NCBI RefSeq assembly: GCF_015773195.1 | Contig: NZ_JADWYK010000008.1 | Location: forward strand, 124,001-188,000 | Length of the DNA: 64,000 nucleotides | Direction: 5' to 3' | DNA from: Hymenobacter guriensis | Lineage (GTDB): Bacteria > Bacteroidota > Bacteroidia > Cytophagales > Hymenobacteraceae | In this document: piece after piece, positions 35,285-44,757 of the stretch | Numbering within the stretch: position 1 is the first letter of the stretch | Layout: the number at the start of each line of letters is the position of its first letter | Translations under genes and position numbers: made by a program | Notes under the pieces: generated by a model | Database searches by the model: none | Seen by the model: the letters and a program-made list of their open reading frames with translations, nothing else | Told to the model about the DNA's origin: nothing

Positions 35285-36601
35285 TTGGCTGAAATTCAAC
35301 CCGTGCGCGGCTGGCGCTACAACGACGAGCTGGGCCAGCACATTGATGACTACGTTTCGCCCCTGTTCGACGTGGTATCCGCCAAGCAGCGGGAGGCGCT
35401 GTACCGCAATCCGCTGAATAGCATCCACCTTTCCGTGCCGCGGGGTGAGGATGCGGCCGGCGCGGCCCTGGCCCGACTCACGGAGTGGCAGCAGCGGGGT
35501 GTCCTCTGCCAGGATGTCTTACCGGGCATCTACGTGTACTACCAATATTTTCGGTTGCCGGGCAACCCGCAGCGGGAGTACTGCCGCAAGGGCTTTATGT
35601 GCCACATTCGGGCCTACGACTGGGCTGAGAACGTGGTCCTGCGCCACGAAAACACGCTGCCGGCCAGCGTAAACGACCGGGCCGAGCTGCTGGCCCGCAC
35701 CCAGTTTCAGACCAGCGCCACCCACGGCCTGTACCGCGACGACGACTTCGAGCTGGAACGCTACCTCGATGAGGCCATTCTCGACCCGCTCTACCAGACC
35801 GAGGAAGACTACCAGGGTGCCCGCGACGTGCTGGCCGTGATTCAGGATGCCCGCGTGATTCATCGGTTTCAGCATGTACTGGCTGAGCGGCAGGTGATTC
35901 TGGCCGACGGACACCACCGCTACGAAGGCTCCCTGGCGTATCGTCAGGCCCGGGAGCTGGCCGCCGGGGGGCAGGCCACAGGCCGCGAAGCCTGGAACTT
36001 TCACCTGATGTACCTCACCAACGCCGCCGCCGACGACCTGCGCATCCTGCCCACGCACCGCCTGCTGCTGGAGCTGCCCGGTGGCCTTACCGACGCGGAT
36101 TTTCTGGCCCGCCTAGAGCTCTACTTCACCGTGGTGCCCAAGGACGACGCCTACGATTTGCCGGAGCTGATTGCCGGCAAACCCTGGGCCTTTGGACTTT
36201 ACCTCGATGGGCAGGCCTACAAGCTGCGCCTTCGGCCTGAGGTACACGAGCAGTTGAGCTGGCCCCTAACACCCGAAGTGAAGGCCCTCGATCTGACGGT
36301 GCTACACTTCTTCGTGCTCGAAAAGGTCCTGGGCATTGCGGGCATCGACGCGCAGCGGCAGTGGCCGGACGTGGCCTACGTGCGCAACTTCCCCGAGTGC
36401 CTCACCCGCGTGGACCGGGGTGAGGCCCGCGCCGCTTTCATCACCAATGAGGTGACCATGGACGAGGTGGAGCGTGTGTGCCACAGCGGGGCCGTGATGC
36501 CACCCAAATCCACGTTCTTTTACCCTAAAACCATCGGAGGCTTCCTGTTTACCTCCATCCGCGACGATGAACACACCCACGCGTTTACTGCTGGCTTCTA
36601 A
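35285..36601 (+). CDS. DUF1015 family protein
   Basis: 438 residues from a TTG at 35285, the only start that keeps the conserved N-terminal VRGWRYNDELGQHIDDYVSP. Further family blocks: NPLNSIHLSVPRGE, the LADGHHRYEGSL motif near residue 210, and GGFLFTSIRDDE at the end. DUF1015 is related to SbnI/SerK-type ADP-dependent serine kinases, so a small-molecule kinase role is possible; this is inference from the family. The 3' end overlaps maf by 35 nt. Confidence 0.9.
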   Translation: MAEIQPVRGWRYNDELGQHIDDYVSPLFDVVSAKQREALYRNPLNSIHLSVPRGEDAAGAALARLTEWQQRGVLCQDVLPGIYVYYQYFRLPGNPQREYCRKGFMCHIRAYDWAENVVLRHENTLPASVNDRAELLARTQFQTSATHGLYRDDDFELERYLDEAILDPLYQTEEDYQGARDVLAVIQDARVIHRFQHVLAERQVILADGHHRYEGSLAYRQARELAAGGQATGREAWNFHLMYLTNAAADDLRILPTHRLLLELPGGLTDADFLARLELYFTVVPKDDAYDLPELIAGKPWAFGLYLDGQAYKLRLRPEVHEQLSWPLTPEVKALDLTVLHFFVLEKVLGIAGIDAQRQWPDVAYVRNFPECLTRVDRGEARAAFITNEVTMDEVERVCHSGAVMPPKSTFFYPKTIGGFLFTSIRDDEHTHAFTAGF

Positions 36602-37160
36602 TTCCCCGCGCCGCCGTCAGCTGCTCACCGACCTGGGCCTGACCTACGAAGTGCGCCTCAAGGAAGTCGATGAATCCTTCCCGGCCCACCTGCGCCGGGC
36701 TGAAATAGCCGAGTTTCTGGCCGCCCACAAAGCCAGCGCCTACCGCACCGAGCTAGCCCCCGACGAAGTGCTGCTGACGGCCGACACCATCGTGTGCCTC
36801 GACGAGCAGGTGCTCAATAAGCCCCAGTACGAAGAAGACGCCGTACGCATGCTCACCCTGCTGCAGGGCCGCGCCCACGACGTGTACACCGGCGTGTGCC
36901 TGCTCACCGGCGCGGGCCGCCAGGTTGTGTTTTCCGATCAGACACAGGTGCATTTCCGGGCCCTCAGCGAAGCCGAAATCCGCTTCTACGTGCAGCGCTA
37001 CCAGCCGCTCGATAAAGCCGGAGCCTATGGCGCGCAGGATTGGATTGGGCTGGCCGCGGTAACCCGCCTGGAGGGCTCCTACTTCAACGTGATGGGGCTA
37101 CCGGTACACCGCGTATGGGAAGAGCTGGCGAAGCTGGCCCCCGGCCTTCTGCCCTGTTAG
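36567..37160 (+). CDS. maf: Maf/YhdE nucleotide pyrophosphatase
   Basis: 197 residues. Maf proteins hydrolyse non-canonical or canonical nucleoside triphosphates (dTTP/UTP-type) to monophosphates and influence septation. Signature LLASNSPRRRQLLTDLGL at the N-terminus, the SFPAHLR block, the catalytic Asp in LLTADTIVCLDEQVL, and YQPLDKAGAYGAQDW. Starts 35 nt inside the DUF1015 frame, so the two are translationally coupled. A strong terminator follows. Confidence 0.93.
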   Translation: MNTPTRLLLASNSPRRRQLLTDLGLTYEVRLKEVDESFPAHLRRAEIAEFLAAHKASAYRTELAPDEVLLTADTIVCLDEQVLNKPQYEEDAVRMLTLLQGRAHDVYTGVCLLTGAGRQVVFSDQTQVHFRALSEAEIRFYVQRYQPLDKAGAYGAQDWIGLAAVTRLEGSYFNVMGLPVHRVWEELAKLAPGLLPC

Positions 37161-37176
37161 CGTTCCACTTAAACAC

Positions 37177-37212
37177 AAAAAGGCCGCTGAGAATACCTCA
37201 GCGGCCTTTTTT
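37177..37212. terminator. Strong bidirectional terminator
   Basis: Fifteen bases 37177-37191 pair with 37197-37211 (core GGCCGCTGAG/CTCAGCGGCC), loop AATAC, flanked by A5 and T6. It ends the DUF1015-maf unit and the convergent catalase gene. Confidence 0.92.
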
Positions 37213-37238
37213 GTTGTGGCATTGTGCCGTAAACTAGC

Positions 37239-38942
37239 TTAGTAGGGCTTGGCTTCGTGGCCTACTTCCTCCGCCTGTTGTGAAGCTTCGCGCTGCTGGC
37301 CTTCGTTGTACTGGTTGCCACCGTCGCTCTGCTGACCGCCGCGAGCAGCCGCCAGACCGTCGGCGAGGCGCTTGCCCCAGTCCGGGTCGCAGTTCGTGCA
37401 CAGCTCCACCATCTTGTCGCTCACCTTGCGGTCGGCATCGGCCAGGGCACCCACCATGTTACTGATCAGGTCGTCCCGCTCCCAGTCTTCGTGCAGGCGG
37501 TACCGCTCCCCAGCCTGCTTGAAGTTGTTCTGCCGGTCGAGGGTCTGGCGCACCACGCGGCCGCTATACTCAGGCATGTGGTCGGGGGCGGTGCGCGGCG
37601 CTTCCTTCAGGCCATTGAGCGAGCTAGGCTCGTAGTTGATGTGGTTGTTCTGGCCGGGCGCCGAATCCACGTGGTAAGCCATCTGGCCGTCGCGCTGATT
37701 GGTGGCCACGTGCTTTTTGGGCGCATTGATGGGCAGCTGCAGGTAGTTGGTGCCCACGCGGTAACGCTGGGTATCCGAGTACGAGAAGGTGCGGCCCTGC
37801 AGCATCTTGTCGTCGGAGAAGTCTAGTCCATCCACCAGCACACCAGTGCCGAAAGCCGACTGCTCCACCTCGGCAAAGTAGTTTTCGGGGTTGCGGTTGA
37901 GCGTCATCTTGCCCACGGGCAGGTGCGGAAACTGGTCTTCGGGCCAGATCTTGGTGTCGTCGAGCGGGTCGAAGTCCAGCTCGGGGTGTTCATCGTCGCT
38001 CATGATCTGCACGCGCAGCTCCCACTCGGGGAAGTTGCCGGCCTTGATATTGTCGAATAGGTCCTGGGTGGCGTGGTTGAAGTTCTTGGCCTGGATGGCT
38101 TCGGCTTCCTGGGCCGTGAGGTTCTTAATTCCTTGCAGCGGCTCCCAGTGGTACTTCACCAGCACGGCCTCGCCCTGGGCATTTACCCACTTGTAGGTAT
38201 TCACGCCTGAGCCCTGCATCTGGCGGTAGTTGGCCGGAATGCCCCAGGGCGAAAACAGGAAGCTCACCATGTGCATGGCCTCCGGGGTGTTGCAGATAAA
38301 GTCGAAAATCCGTTCCCCGCTCTGGCGGTTGGTTACCGGGTCGGGCTTCTGCGAGTGAATCAAATCTGGGAACTTCATGGCGTCGCGGATAAAGAACACC
38401 TTGAGGTTGTTGCCTACCAAATCCCAGTTGCCATCCTCGGTGTAGAACTTCACCGCGAAGCCGCGCGGGTCGCGCAGGGTTTCGGGCGAGTGGCCACCGT
38501 GGCCGACGGTGCTGAAGCGCACGAATACGGGCGTCTGTTTGCCGGGGGTGTTGAAGAGCTTGGCGCGGGTGTACTTCTCAATGGGCTCATTTCCTACTTT
38601 GCCGTAGGCTTCGAACACGCCGTGGGCGCCGGCACCGCGGGCATGCACCACGCGCTCGGGTACCCGCTCCCGGTCGAAGTGGCTGATTTTTTCCAGGAAG
38701 GCGTACTGCTCCAGCAGGGCCGGGCCGCGGTTGCCAAGGGTGCGTAGGTTCTGATTGTTGGTGAGCGGGTGACCCTGGCGGGTGGTCAGCGTCTGGGCAT
38801 TTTCACCCTCAGCCGTGCGCTGGTCCTGGGAAGAGCCCGTGCCCGTTACCGCAGTGCCGGTGCCATCGGCAGGAGTGTGCTGGCCGTTGCCGGCGGAACC
38901 GCTGGGGCCGTTTTGGGGAGGATTTTCGTGGGAAGTACTCAT
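37239..38942 (-). CDS. katA: Haem catalase
   Basis: 567 residues; decomposes hydrogen peroxide. Catalytic His in [19 protein letters not shown], Asn in [20 protein letters not shown], haem-distal [18 protein letters not shown], and proximal haem Tyr in [19 protein letters not shown]. The core is that of small-subunit (clade 3-like) catalases with a C-terminal Gln/Gly tail. The first about 55 residues are a low-complexity Gly/Asn/Thr-rich extension without a signal peptide. Monocistronic; no OxyR gene is nearby. Confidence 0.95.
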   Translation of the reverse strand: MSTSHENPPQNGPSGSAGNGQHTPADGTGTAVTGTGSSQDQRTAEGENAQTLTTRQGHPLTNNQNLRTLGNRGPALLEQYAFLEKISHFDRERVPERVVHARGAGAHGVFEAYGKVGNEPIEKYTRAKLFNTPGKQTPVFVRFSTVGHGGHSPETLRDPRGFAVKFYTEDGNWDLVGNNLKVFFIRDAMKFPDLIHSQKPDPVTNRQSGERIFDFICNTPEAMHMVSFLFSPWGIPANYRQMQGSGVNTYKWVNAQGEAVLVKYHWEPLQGIKNLTAQEAEAIQAKNFNHATQDLFDNIKAGNFPEWELRVQIMSDDEHPELDFDPLDDTKIWPEDQFPHLPVGKMTLNRNPENYFAEVEQSAFGTGVLVDGLDFSDDKMLQGRTFSYSDTQRYRVGTNYLQLPINAPKKHVATNQRDGQMAYHVDSAPGQNNHINYEPSSLNGLKEAPRTAPDHMPEYSGRVVRQTLDRQNNFKQAGERYRLHEDWERDDLISNMVGALADADRKVSDKMVELCTNCDPDWGKRLADGLAAARGGQQSDGGNQYNEGQQREASQQAEEVGHEAKPY

Positions 38943-39050
38943 GTGCGGGCTGGTTGGTTAGTGGTTGCAAGTATACCAACGAGTAGCCCAGGTTGTTTAT
39001 CCTAGTGGAGAATAATTCTTATCTAGCCCATAATACTATACCTTCTCTCT

Positions 39051-39132
39051 GGTTGTTCGGTAGTCGTTTTTGGTTGTTGAGTTTTAGCTGTTCCTACCGA
39101 AACACGAATTCCGATCTACGAATAACAAACAA
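39051..39132 (-). repeat. Paired inverted heptamer arrays next to an EamA gene
   Basis: Plus-strand reading: left arm 39051-39085 (GGTTGTT, CGGTAGT, CGTTTTT, GGTTGTT, GAGTTTT) and right arm 39098-39132 (CGAAACA, CGAATTC, CGATCTA, CGAATAA, CAAACAA), each five units of 7 nt, spacer 12 nt. It ends 4 bp before the EamA stop codon. Confidence 0.72.
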
Positions 39133-39136
39133 CCCA

Positions 39137-39565
39137 TTAGTGCCCGCGTGCCAGCAGGGCAATGCCGCCTACAATCAGCAGCAGGCCCAGCACCTGCGGC
39201 AGCGTCAGTACTTCGCGGGCCACCACCACGCCCAGCACGGCCGTGAGCAGCACCGAGCCGCCCACAATCACGGGCGTACCCACCGAGGAAGACACACCCC
39301 GGCTGAAGACCACGAAGGTGAGGATTTCGGCCAGGCCCACGCCCAGCCCGGCCGCGGCCGCCAGCCACATACCTTTGCTGGAGAGCAGCAGTGGTTGGCC
39401 CTGCAGCTTAAGCCGCAGCAGCCACAAGCCGCCCAGCGCGGCGGCTACCAGCTGTAGCACCACCGCGCCCACGGCGGCCGGCACGTGCTCGGAGGCCAGC
39501 TTGATAAAGAAATTATAAAACGCCAGGCTGAGGGCCGTCAGCAGGGCTAGGACAAGCCAGGGCAT
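39137..39565 (-). CDS. EamA-like small membrane transporter
   Basis: 142 residues with four to five membrane helices, i.e. a single EamA/DMT unit (LALLTALSLAFYNFFIKLAS, GGLWLLRLKLQG, GVGLAEILTFVVFSRGVSSS, GGSVLLTAVLGVVVAREVL, LGLLLIVGGIALLARG). Half-size members work as dimers, like SMR pumps. The conserved SMR Glu14 is not at the expected place, so an EamA-type role is preferred; substrate unknown. Only 3 bp separate it from the upstream DUF4259 gene on the same strand. Confidence 0.85.
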   Translation of the reverse strand: MPWLVLALLTALSLAFYNFFIKLASEHVPAAVGAVVLQLVAAALGGLWLLRLKLQGQPLLLSSKGMWLAAAAGLGVGLAEILTFVVFSRGVSSSVGTPVIVGGSVLLTAVLGVVVAREVLTLPQVLGLLLIVGGIALLARGH

Positions 39566-39568
39566 AAC

Positions 39569-39973
39569 TTACTCCTGCTCCTCTAAGCGGTCCAGCAGCC
39601 CCTGCTGCTCCTGCTGCCAGGCATTGGCATGGGAGCCTTCCCCCCACAGCTCCTGCAACTCCGACTGTTTCCGCACTGCTTCCACTGCGTCCTGAGCCAG
39701 CTCGCGCAGGTCTTCACTTTCACCGGCATCGAGCTTCACAATCACCGGAATCAAGTCGGTGGGAAAGTCCTGGGAAGGCTTGCCCAGGATAGCTGCCACG
39801 ATTTCGGCGGCGGCCAGGGCTTCGCTGGCATCGTCGGCATCGAGGTAATCTTCCTCCTCAGCCGCCGTGGCCAGCGCCGCCAGCAGCAGCGCCTCGCTGG
39901 GCTGGTCGCGGAAGTCGGCGGCAAAGTCAGCGGCCGTGTCGTTGTCGAAGTTGCGGTATCCCCAGGTGCCCAT
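39569..39973 (-). CDS. DUF4259 family protein
   Basis: 134 residues from the ATG at 39973, chosen because the family begins MGTWGYRNFDNDTAADF; an ATG four codons earlier (39985) is also possible. Acidic, helical protein with no signal peptide. Function unknown. It lies 3 bp upstream of the EamA gene, so they form a two-gene operon. Confidence 0.85.
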   Translation of the reverse strand: MGTWGYRNFDNDTAADFAADFRDQPSEALLLAALATAAEEEDYLDADDASEALAAAEIVAAILGKPSQDFPTDLIPVIVKLDAGESEDLRELAQDAVEAVRKQSELQELWGEGSHANAWQQEQQGLLDRLEEQE

Positions 39974-40043
39974 AGTGCGGTTCAATTTTGTTGGTATGAG
40001 AAATGGCTCAACATGTTCGAAAAGCTCTTACGTTAGTGCTTCC

Positions 40044-40397
40044 ATGGAAAACTACTGCCTGGCATACGGTCAAATTATTACTCCCGCTAGTTTGAGGACG
40101 CTAGCCAAGCTGCACTGGAGTAAGCTGAAAGTACAGATACGGGAGTCCAGCCAATACACCAACGGAGAGTATTTGTCACTGAAAACGCCAGATGGCGGGC
40201 GCATTTCGTTTGAAAAAATTGCGGTTGACGAAATCCTCGTTAGTGGAGAAGCTGAAACGGCGGATCAACTAACCGCTATCTGCCAGATTACCTCTGATTG
40301 CTTAACGAATAGCAGGCTGAAGCATCGATTAGAGTTACATAATGCTGTTGATCAGCAGTACAACTACCTGCATTATGGCTGGCCACTATCCTCTTGA
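40044..40397 (+). CDS. Small unknown protein
   Basis: 117 residues from the ATG at 40044 (MENYCLAYGQIITPASLRTL); the frame is open upstream but then overlaps the DUF4259 gene in a non-coding manner. Mixed alpha/beta character (LSLKTPDGGRISFEKIAVDE, LTAICQITSDCLTN). No signal peptide, membrane helix or known domain. A/T content is higher than in neighbours, hinting at transfer. Its 3' end abuts gpsA, convergent, with 21 bp between stops. Confidence 0.6.
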   Translation: MENYCLAYGQIITPASLRTLAKLHWSKLKVQIRESSQYTNGEYLSLKTPDGGRISFEKIAVDEILVSGEAETADQLTAICQITSDCLTNSRLKHRLELHNAVDQQYNYLHYGWPLSS

Positions 40398-40418
40398 TTT
40401 ACTTTCAATTTAGCACTC

Positions 40419-41408
40419 TTACTTAAACTTTTCCTTCAGCAGCTCGATCTCCACGGCCGGCGAAATCTTTTCGTAGAGAATGTGGTAGGCGGCGGAGGTG
40501 ATGGGCATAGGCACCTGCAGCTTCTTATTCAGCTCATGGATGCTTTTCACGGCGTAGTAGCCCTCGGCCACCATGTTCATCTCCATCTGTGCCGACTTCA
40601 CGGAGTACCCGCGCCCGATCATGTTGCCGAAGGTGCGGTTGCGCGAAAACTGCGAGTAAGCCGTTACGAGCAGGTCGCCGAGGTAGGCGGAGGCCGACAG
40701 GTCGCGGGGCTGAGGGTTGAGGGCGTGCACGAAGCGGCGCATTTCCTGCACGGCGTTGCTCACCAGCACCGCCTGAAAGTTGTCGCCGTAGCCCAGGCCG
40801 TGGGCAATACCGCTGGTGAGGGCAATGATGTTCTTCATCACGGCGCAGTACTCAATGCCGTCGAGGTCATCCATCGGGTGGGCCTTCACGTAGCGGTTGC
40901 GCAGCAGGCGGCAGAAGTCCTCGGCCAGCGTGTGGTCGGGCGAGCCGATGGTGAGGTAGCTTTGCTTTTCCAGGGCCACCTCCTCGGCGTGGCAGGGACC
41001 GGCCACCACGCCCAGCTGGGTGTGCGGCAGCCGGAACCGCTCGGCCACGTAGTCCGTCACCAGAATATTCTTGCCCGGAATCATGCCCTTGATGGCCGTG
41101 ATGATGCGTTTGTGGCGTAGCGCGTCGCGGTCCAGCTTATCCAGCACGTCCTTCACGAAAGCCGCAGGCACGGCCAGCACCAGCCAGTCGGCCTCCTTTA
41201 CCACCGCCTCCAGGTCGCTGGACGGAGACACGCGCGTCAGATCGAAGGCCACGGAAGACAGGTAGCGCGGGTTGTGGCGGGTGCGCTGCAGGTGGTGCAC
41301 ATCGTCCTTGCTGCGCATCCACCAGCCCACGCGGGCTCCGTTTTCTGATAGTATTTTGGCTAATGCGGTGGCCCAGGAGCCGCCGCCAATCATGGCAATC
41401 TTTTCCAA
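40419..41408 (-). CDS. gpsA: Glycerol-3-phosphate dehydrogenase, NAD(P)+
   Basis: 329 residues from the TTG at 41408, which gives MEKIAMIGGGSWATALAKIL, the normal N-terminus; a frame extension to 41483 lacks homology and an ATG six codons further in would truncate the first strand. Reduces dihydroxyacetone phosphate to sn-glycerol 3-phosphate for phospholipid synthesis. NAD site GGGSWATA; substrate blocks GVVAGPCHAEEVA and CAVMKNIIALTSGIAHGLGYGDN with the catalytic Lys. The upstream terminator separates it from the efflux genes. Confidence 0.93.
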   Translation of the reverse strand: MEKIAMIGGGSWATALAKILSENGARVGWWMRSKDDVHHLQRTRHNPRYLSSVAFDLTRVSPSSDLEAVVKEADWLVLAVPAAFVKDVLDKLDRDALRHKRIITAIKGMIPGKNILVTDYVAERFRLPHTQLGVVAGPCHAEEVALEKQSYLTIGSPDHTLAEDFCRLLRNRYVKAHPMDDLDGIEYCAVMKNIIALTSGIAHGLGYGDNFQAVLVSNAVQEMRRFVHALNPQPRDLSASAYLGDLLVTAYSQFSRNRTFGNMIGRGYSVKSAQMEMNMVAEGYYAVKSIHELNKKLQVPMPITSAAYHILYEKISPAVEIELLKEKFK

Positions 41409-41481
41409 GCTGGGTGGGGCAGAATCAACGAATACGAAAGAGCAGACAGCCTTTTGGGGCGCCCGACGGCCGAGTTTAGGC

Positions 41482-41525
41482 AAAAAAAACGGAAGGGCAG
41501 CTTCGTCTCCGAAGCCGCCCTTCCG
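41482..41525 (-). terminator. Terminator of the TolC-HlyD unit
   Basis: On minus, a GGAAGGGC...GCCCTTCC stem (41490-41525, with CGAAGC/GCTTCG inside) runs straight into eight T (plus-strand A run at 41482-41489). It separates the efflux genes from gpsA. Confidence 0.9.
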
Positions 41526-41566
41526 CTGCGGGCCCGCGCTGGCAGCCCCTCAGGCAGTTAGCCTGG

Positions 41567-42973
41567 TTAGTCTTCCTTGGGCTCTTCGGCCTTCATAGCG
41601 GCTTTGTTGATGCTCTTGGCATCCTTCACCGTAATCAGTTCGCCGTCCTTGAGCGTTTTGGATACGGCCCGGAACGGCCCGCTCACTACTTCGCTGCCGG
41701 CGGAGATGCCGCTCAGGATTTCGATGTTCTGGAAGTCGCTGATGCCGGTTTTCACGGGCGTAAGTACGGCCTTGCCGTCTTTCACCAGGAACACTACCTC
41801 CTGCACGTCGGCTTTGGGCGCTTTCTCCGCGTCAGCCTCACCTCCACGGCCCCGGCCTACCTTGATGCCCCCTTTGTCGCTGTCGGCCCCGCCCTTGGCG
41901 AAGGCGCTGTCGGAGCGGGTGGTCACGGCGGCCAGCGGCACCGTCAGAACGTTGCTTTTACGCTCGGTGATAATGTCGACGGAGGCCGTCATGCCGGGGC
42001 GGAAGGGCACTTGCACGCGGCCATTGACCGTGCGCAGCAGGTGGCGGTACGAGTCGGGCAGCAGGCGGATACGCACCTCAAATTCGGTTACGGCTTCGGC
42101 CGTAAGGGCATCCTTGGCCGTGTTGGCGATGCTGGTGACCAAGCCCCGGAATTTCTCGTCCTTGCTGGCGTAGGCATCCACTTCCACTTCCACCGAGTCG
42201 CCGAGGCTCACGTTGGTTACGTCGTTTTCGTTTACGTTCACGCGCACCTCCATGGAGTTCAGGTTGGCAATGCGCATGATTTCGGTGCCGGCCATCTGCG
42301 AGGTACCTACTACCCGCTCGCCACGCTCGACGTTCAGCTTGCTGATGGTGCCGCTCACGGGAGCGTAGATAGTGGTTTTGTCGAGGTTGCGGCGGGCTTC
42401 ATCCAGGCCGGCCTGGGCGCTGCGCACCTGGCTCTGGGCCGCCCGAATGCTCTGGCGGGCCGAGTTGATTTCTTCCTGCGAGGCCTCGTAGGCAGCTTTG
42501 CTGGCTTCAAAATCGGCCTGCGAAATCACCTTCTGCTTGTAGAGGGAGGCGTTGCGGCGGTACGTTAGCTCGGTTTGCTTGGCGTTGGCAATCAGCTGCT
42601 GCATGCGGGCCTGACTCTGGCCCACGTTGGCGCGCTGGGTGCCTACCACGGCATTTTGCTGGTTTACCATGGCCTGGTAGTTGTCGGGGCGGATGCGCAG
42701 CAGCAGCTGGCCCTTCTTCACGGAGTCGCCTTCCTGCACGTAGAGCTCGGTTATTTCGCCGGACACGTCGGGCGAAATCTTCACCTCGGTTTCGGGCTGC
42801 ACCTTGCCCGAGGCGCTGACCTTTTCCACGATGGTAGCCGCCTTGGCCTTGGCCGAAATAACTTCGGTGCCCGTGGGGGCGCCAATCCAGCCCTGTTTTT
42901 TAGCCAGGACAAACCCACCCACCAGCAGCACTAATACTGCTATCAGGATGTACAGCGTACGGTTGTTTTTCAT
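41567..42973 (-). CDS. HlyD/MacA-type periplasmic efflux adaptor
   Basis: 468 residues. One N-terminal membrane anchor (about 6-24), a lipoyl-like half (VSASGKVQPETEVKISPDVS and the ELYVQEGDSVKKGQLLLRI hinge), a long alpha-hairpin coiled coil (about 90-190), then the second lipoyl half (TTIYAPVSGTISKLNVERGE) and beta-barrel domains. The C-terminal linker has an unusual Gly/Lys/Asp-rich insert near KGGADSDKGGIKVGRGRG. It bridges an inner-membrane pump to TolC. Preceded by the tolC gene 127 bp upstream; no ABC or RND pump gene follows. Confidence 0.92.
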   Translation of the reverse strand: MKNNRTLYILIAVLVLLVGGFVLAKKQGWIGAPTGTEVISAKAKAATIVEKVSASGKVQPETEVKISPDVSGEITELYVQEGDSVKKGQLLLRIRPDNYQAMVNQQNAVVGTQRANVGQSQARMQQLIANAKQTELTYRRNASLYKQKVISQADFEASKAAYEASQEEINSARQSIRAAQSQVRSAQAGLDEARRNLDKTTIYAPVSGTISKLNVERGERVVGTSQMAGTEIMRIANLNSMEVRVNVNENDVTNVSLGDSVEVEVDAYASKDEKFRGLVTSIANTAKDALTAEAVTEFEVRIRLLPDSYRHLLRTVNGRVQVPFRPGMTASVDIITERKSNVLTVPLAAVTTRSDSAFAKGGADSDKGGIKVGRGRGGEADAEKAPKADVQEVVFLVKDGKAVLTPVKTGISDFQNIEILSGISAGSEVVSGPFRAVSKTLKDGELITVKDAKSINKAAMKAEEPKED

Positions 42974-43100
42974 AGTTGGGGTATTAGGAACTTAGGGTCT
43001 TGGGAAGCTTCGTTGGTGTTTTGAAAAACAGCCAAGCGTAGGTTTACTGAAAGGGCCGCTACGTATACTATCGACTTCACTTAGTCGCTCAGTCACTTAT

Positions 43101-44609
43101 TTACAGACTGATGGGGCCACCCTGGTAAAAGTCCAGGACCTTGCGGCGGAAGATGAACTCGTACTTGGCCTGAATCATGCTCGACTCGGCGGCCGTGAGG
43201 TTGTTCTTCGAGATGTTGAACTCGGTGCCGTTGAGCAGGCCGTTGTTGAAGCGGATTTCGGCGTTGCGGTAAGCCGTCGTCAGGGCCTCTACCTGGCGCT
43301 TGGCGGCCACGTAGCGGCGCTGGGCTGCGCGGGCATCGGCATAGGCCTGTTGGATGTTCTGGCGCAGGGTAAGGCGCGTCTGGTCGGCCCGGAGCTGGGC
43401 CTGCTGCACCGAAACCTGCGCCCGCTGCATGTTGATGCGGGCCTGAAAGCCGTTCAGAATCGGCACGTTCAGGTTGAACTGCAGCTGCTTGCCCAGGTTG
43501 TCCTTGATCTGATTGGAAAAAGCGGTGGGCTTCACGTCGAAGCGTGGCTGGGCCACCCCCGTCACAAACTGCGTAGGCACCGGCACGGAGCCGGGCACAG
43601 TGGGGTCGTAGATGAATACTGGCGCGTAGTTGTAATCCACCTCCCCCGTTGGGATAAACGAGGAACGGGCCGAGGAATACCCCGTGAAGATGCCGGCAGA
43701 GAATGTGAGGCGCGGGTAGTAGGCACCGCGGGCTACATCTACGCCCAGGTTGCTGGCCCGCACGCGCTGGTCGGCGGCCTTCACTTCGGGCAGGGTGCTT
43801 TCGGCCGTGCGGTACGTTTCGTCCAGGTTCAGCGTAAGCTCGGCTTCGTCGTCGGGGTCGGGCAGCTGGGGCACGTCAATCTGGAAGTTCTCCGCCTCCG
43901 CCCCACTCAGGTTCATCAGCTGGATCAGCTGCAGGCGGGCAATGTCGCGCTGGTTTTCGGCCGTGATGACGTTTGTCTGGTCCGATGCCTGCTGGGCCTG
44001 GGCATCGAGCAGGTTGCTTTCGGCCACGGCACCGGCGCGCAGCAGCTTGCGGGTACGCTCAATCTGCTGCTCGGCACTGTTCACCCGCACCTGGTTGGCG
44101 CGCACCAGCTCCTCGGCCAGCACCAGCTGCAGGTACTGCGAGGCCACGTTCAAGGCCAGGTCGTTGCGGGCCTTGTCCACGTCCTGGCGGCCGGCTTCCA
44201 GCGTCAGGGCGTTCTGCTTGATGGTGTTGCGCAGCTGAAAGCCCGAAAACAACGTCACCTGCGAAGACAGGGAAAAGTTGTTCGAGCGAATCGTCTGGGT
44301 AATGAACTCGTTGGTGAGCGGGTCGAGGCTGGTGCCGAAGTTCCAGGACTGGGAGGCATTGGCCCCGGCGGTGGGCAGCAGGGCGGCCCGGCTCTGGCGC
44401 AGCGTGGCCTCGTTCAGGTCAGCCGACAGCTGCGTCTGGCGCACGTTGAGGTTGTTTTGCAGGGCATAGTCCACGGCGCGCTGCAGCGTCCAGGCTCCGG
44501 CGGGCGCGGCCGGCACAGAGCCAGCGGGAGGCTGGGCGGGCGAGGTAGTTTGAGCCATTGCCGGCGTGGCCAGCAGACCAGCACTCAGCAACCAATACAG
44601 ATGTTTCAT
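43101..44609 (-). CDS. TolC family outer membrane efflux protein
   Basis: 502 residues with a signal peptide (MKHLYWLLSAGLLATPAMAQ) and a Pro-rich start. Two internally related halves each have the outer membrane efflux helices (AVDYALQNNLNVRQTQLSAD, ARNDLALNVASQYLQLVLAE; TRLTLRQNIQQAYADARAAQ, RYVAAKRQVEALTTAYRNAE). It forms the trimeric outer-membrane channel. First gene of the pair with the HlyD adaptor on minus. Confidence 0.93.
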   Translation of the reverse strand: MKHLYWLLSAGLLATPAMAQTTSPAQPPAGSVPAAPAGAWTLQRAVDYALQNNLNVRQTQLSADLNEATLRQSRAALLPTAGANASQSWNFGTSLDPLTNEFITQTIRSNNFSLSSQVTLFSGFQLRNTIKQNALTLEAGRQDVDKARNDLALNVASQYLQLVLAEELVRANQVRVNSAEQQIERTRKLLRAGAVAESNLLDAQAQQASDQTNVITAENQRDIARLQLIQLMNLSGAEAENFQIDVPQLPDPDDEAELTLNLDETYRTAESTLPEVKAADQRVRASNLGVDVARGAYYPRLTFSAGIFTGYSSARSSFIPTGEVDYNYAPVFIYDPTVPGSVPVPTQFVTGVAQPRFDVKPTAFSNQIKDNLGKQLQFNLNVPILNGFQARINMQRAQVSVQQAQLRADQTRLTLRQNIQQAYADARAAQRRYVAAKRQVEALTTAYRNAEIRFNNGLLNGTEFNISKNNLTAAESSMIQAKYEFIFRRKVLDFYQGGPISL

Positions 44610-44757
44610 AGCAGAGTAAAAGAAAGAGCGGCGAAACAGAAGCCTGAGCAGAAACCCGGTGGCCGCCGGCCACGCAAGGTAGCAGCGCAGAACCGGGTGG
44701 CGGCGGCAGAATCTACCAACGCCGCCGCGCCAGCCCCCAACGGGCCCGCGCGGCGGG

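Noticed and set aside
37239..38942. Catalase N-terminal extension as a signal peptide
   Set aside because: The first 55 residues are polar Gly/Asn/Thr-rich with no hydrophobic core, so it is a disordered extension and not an export signal.
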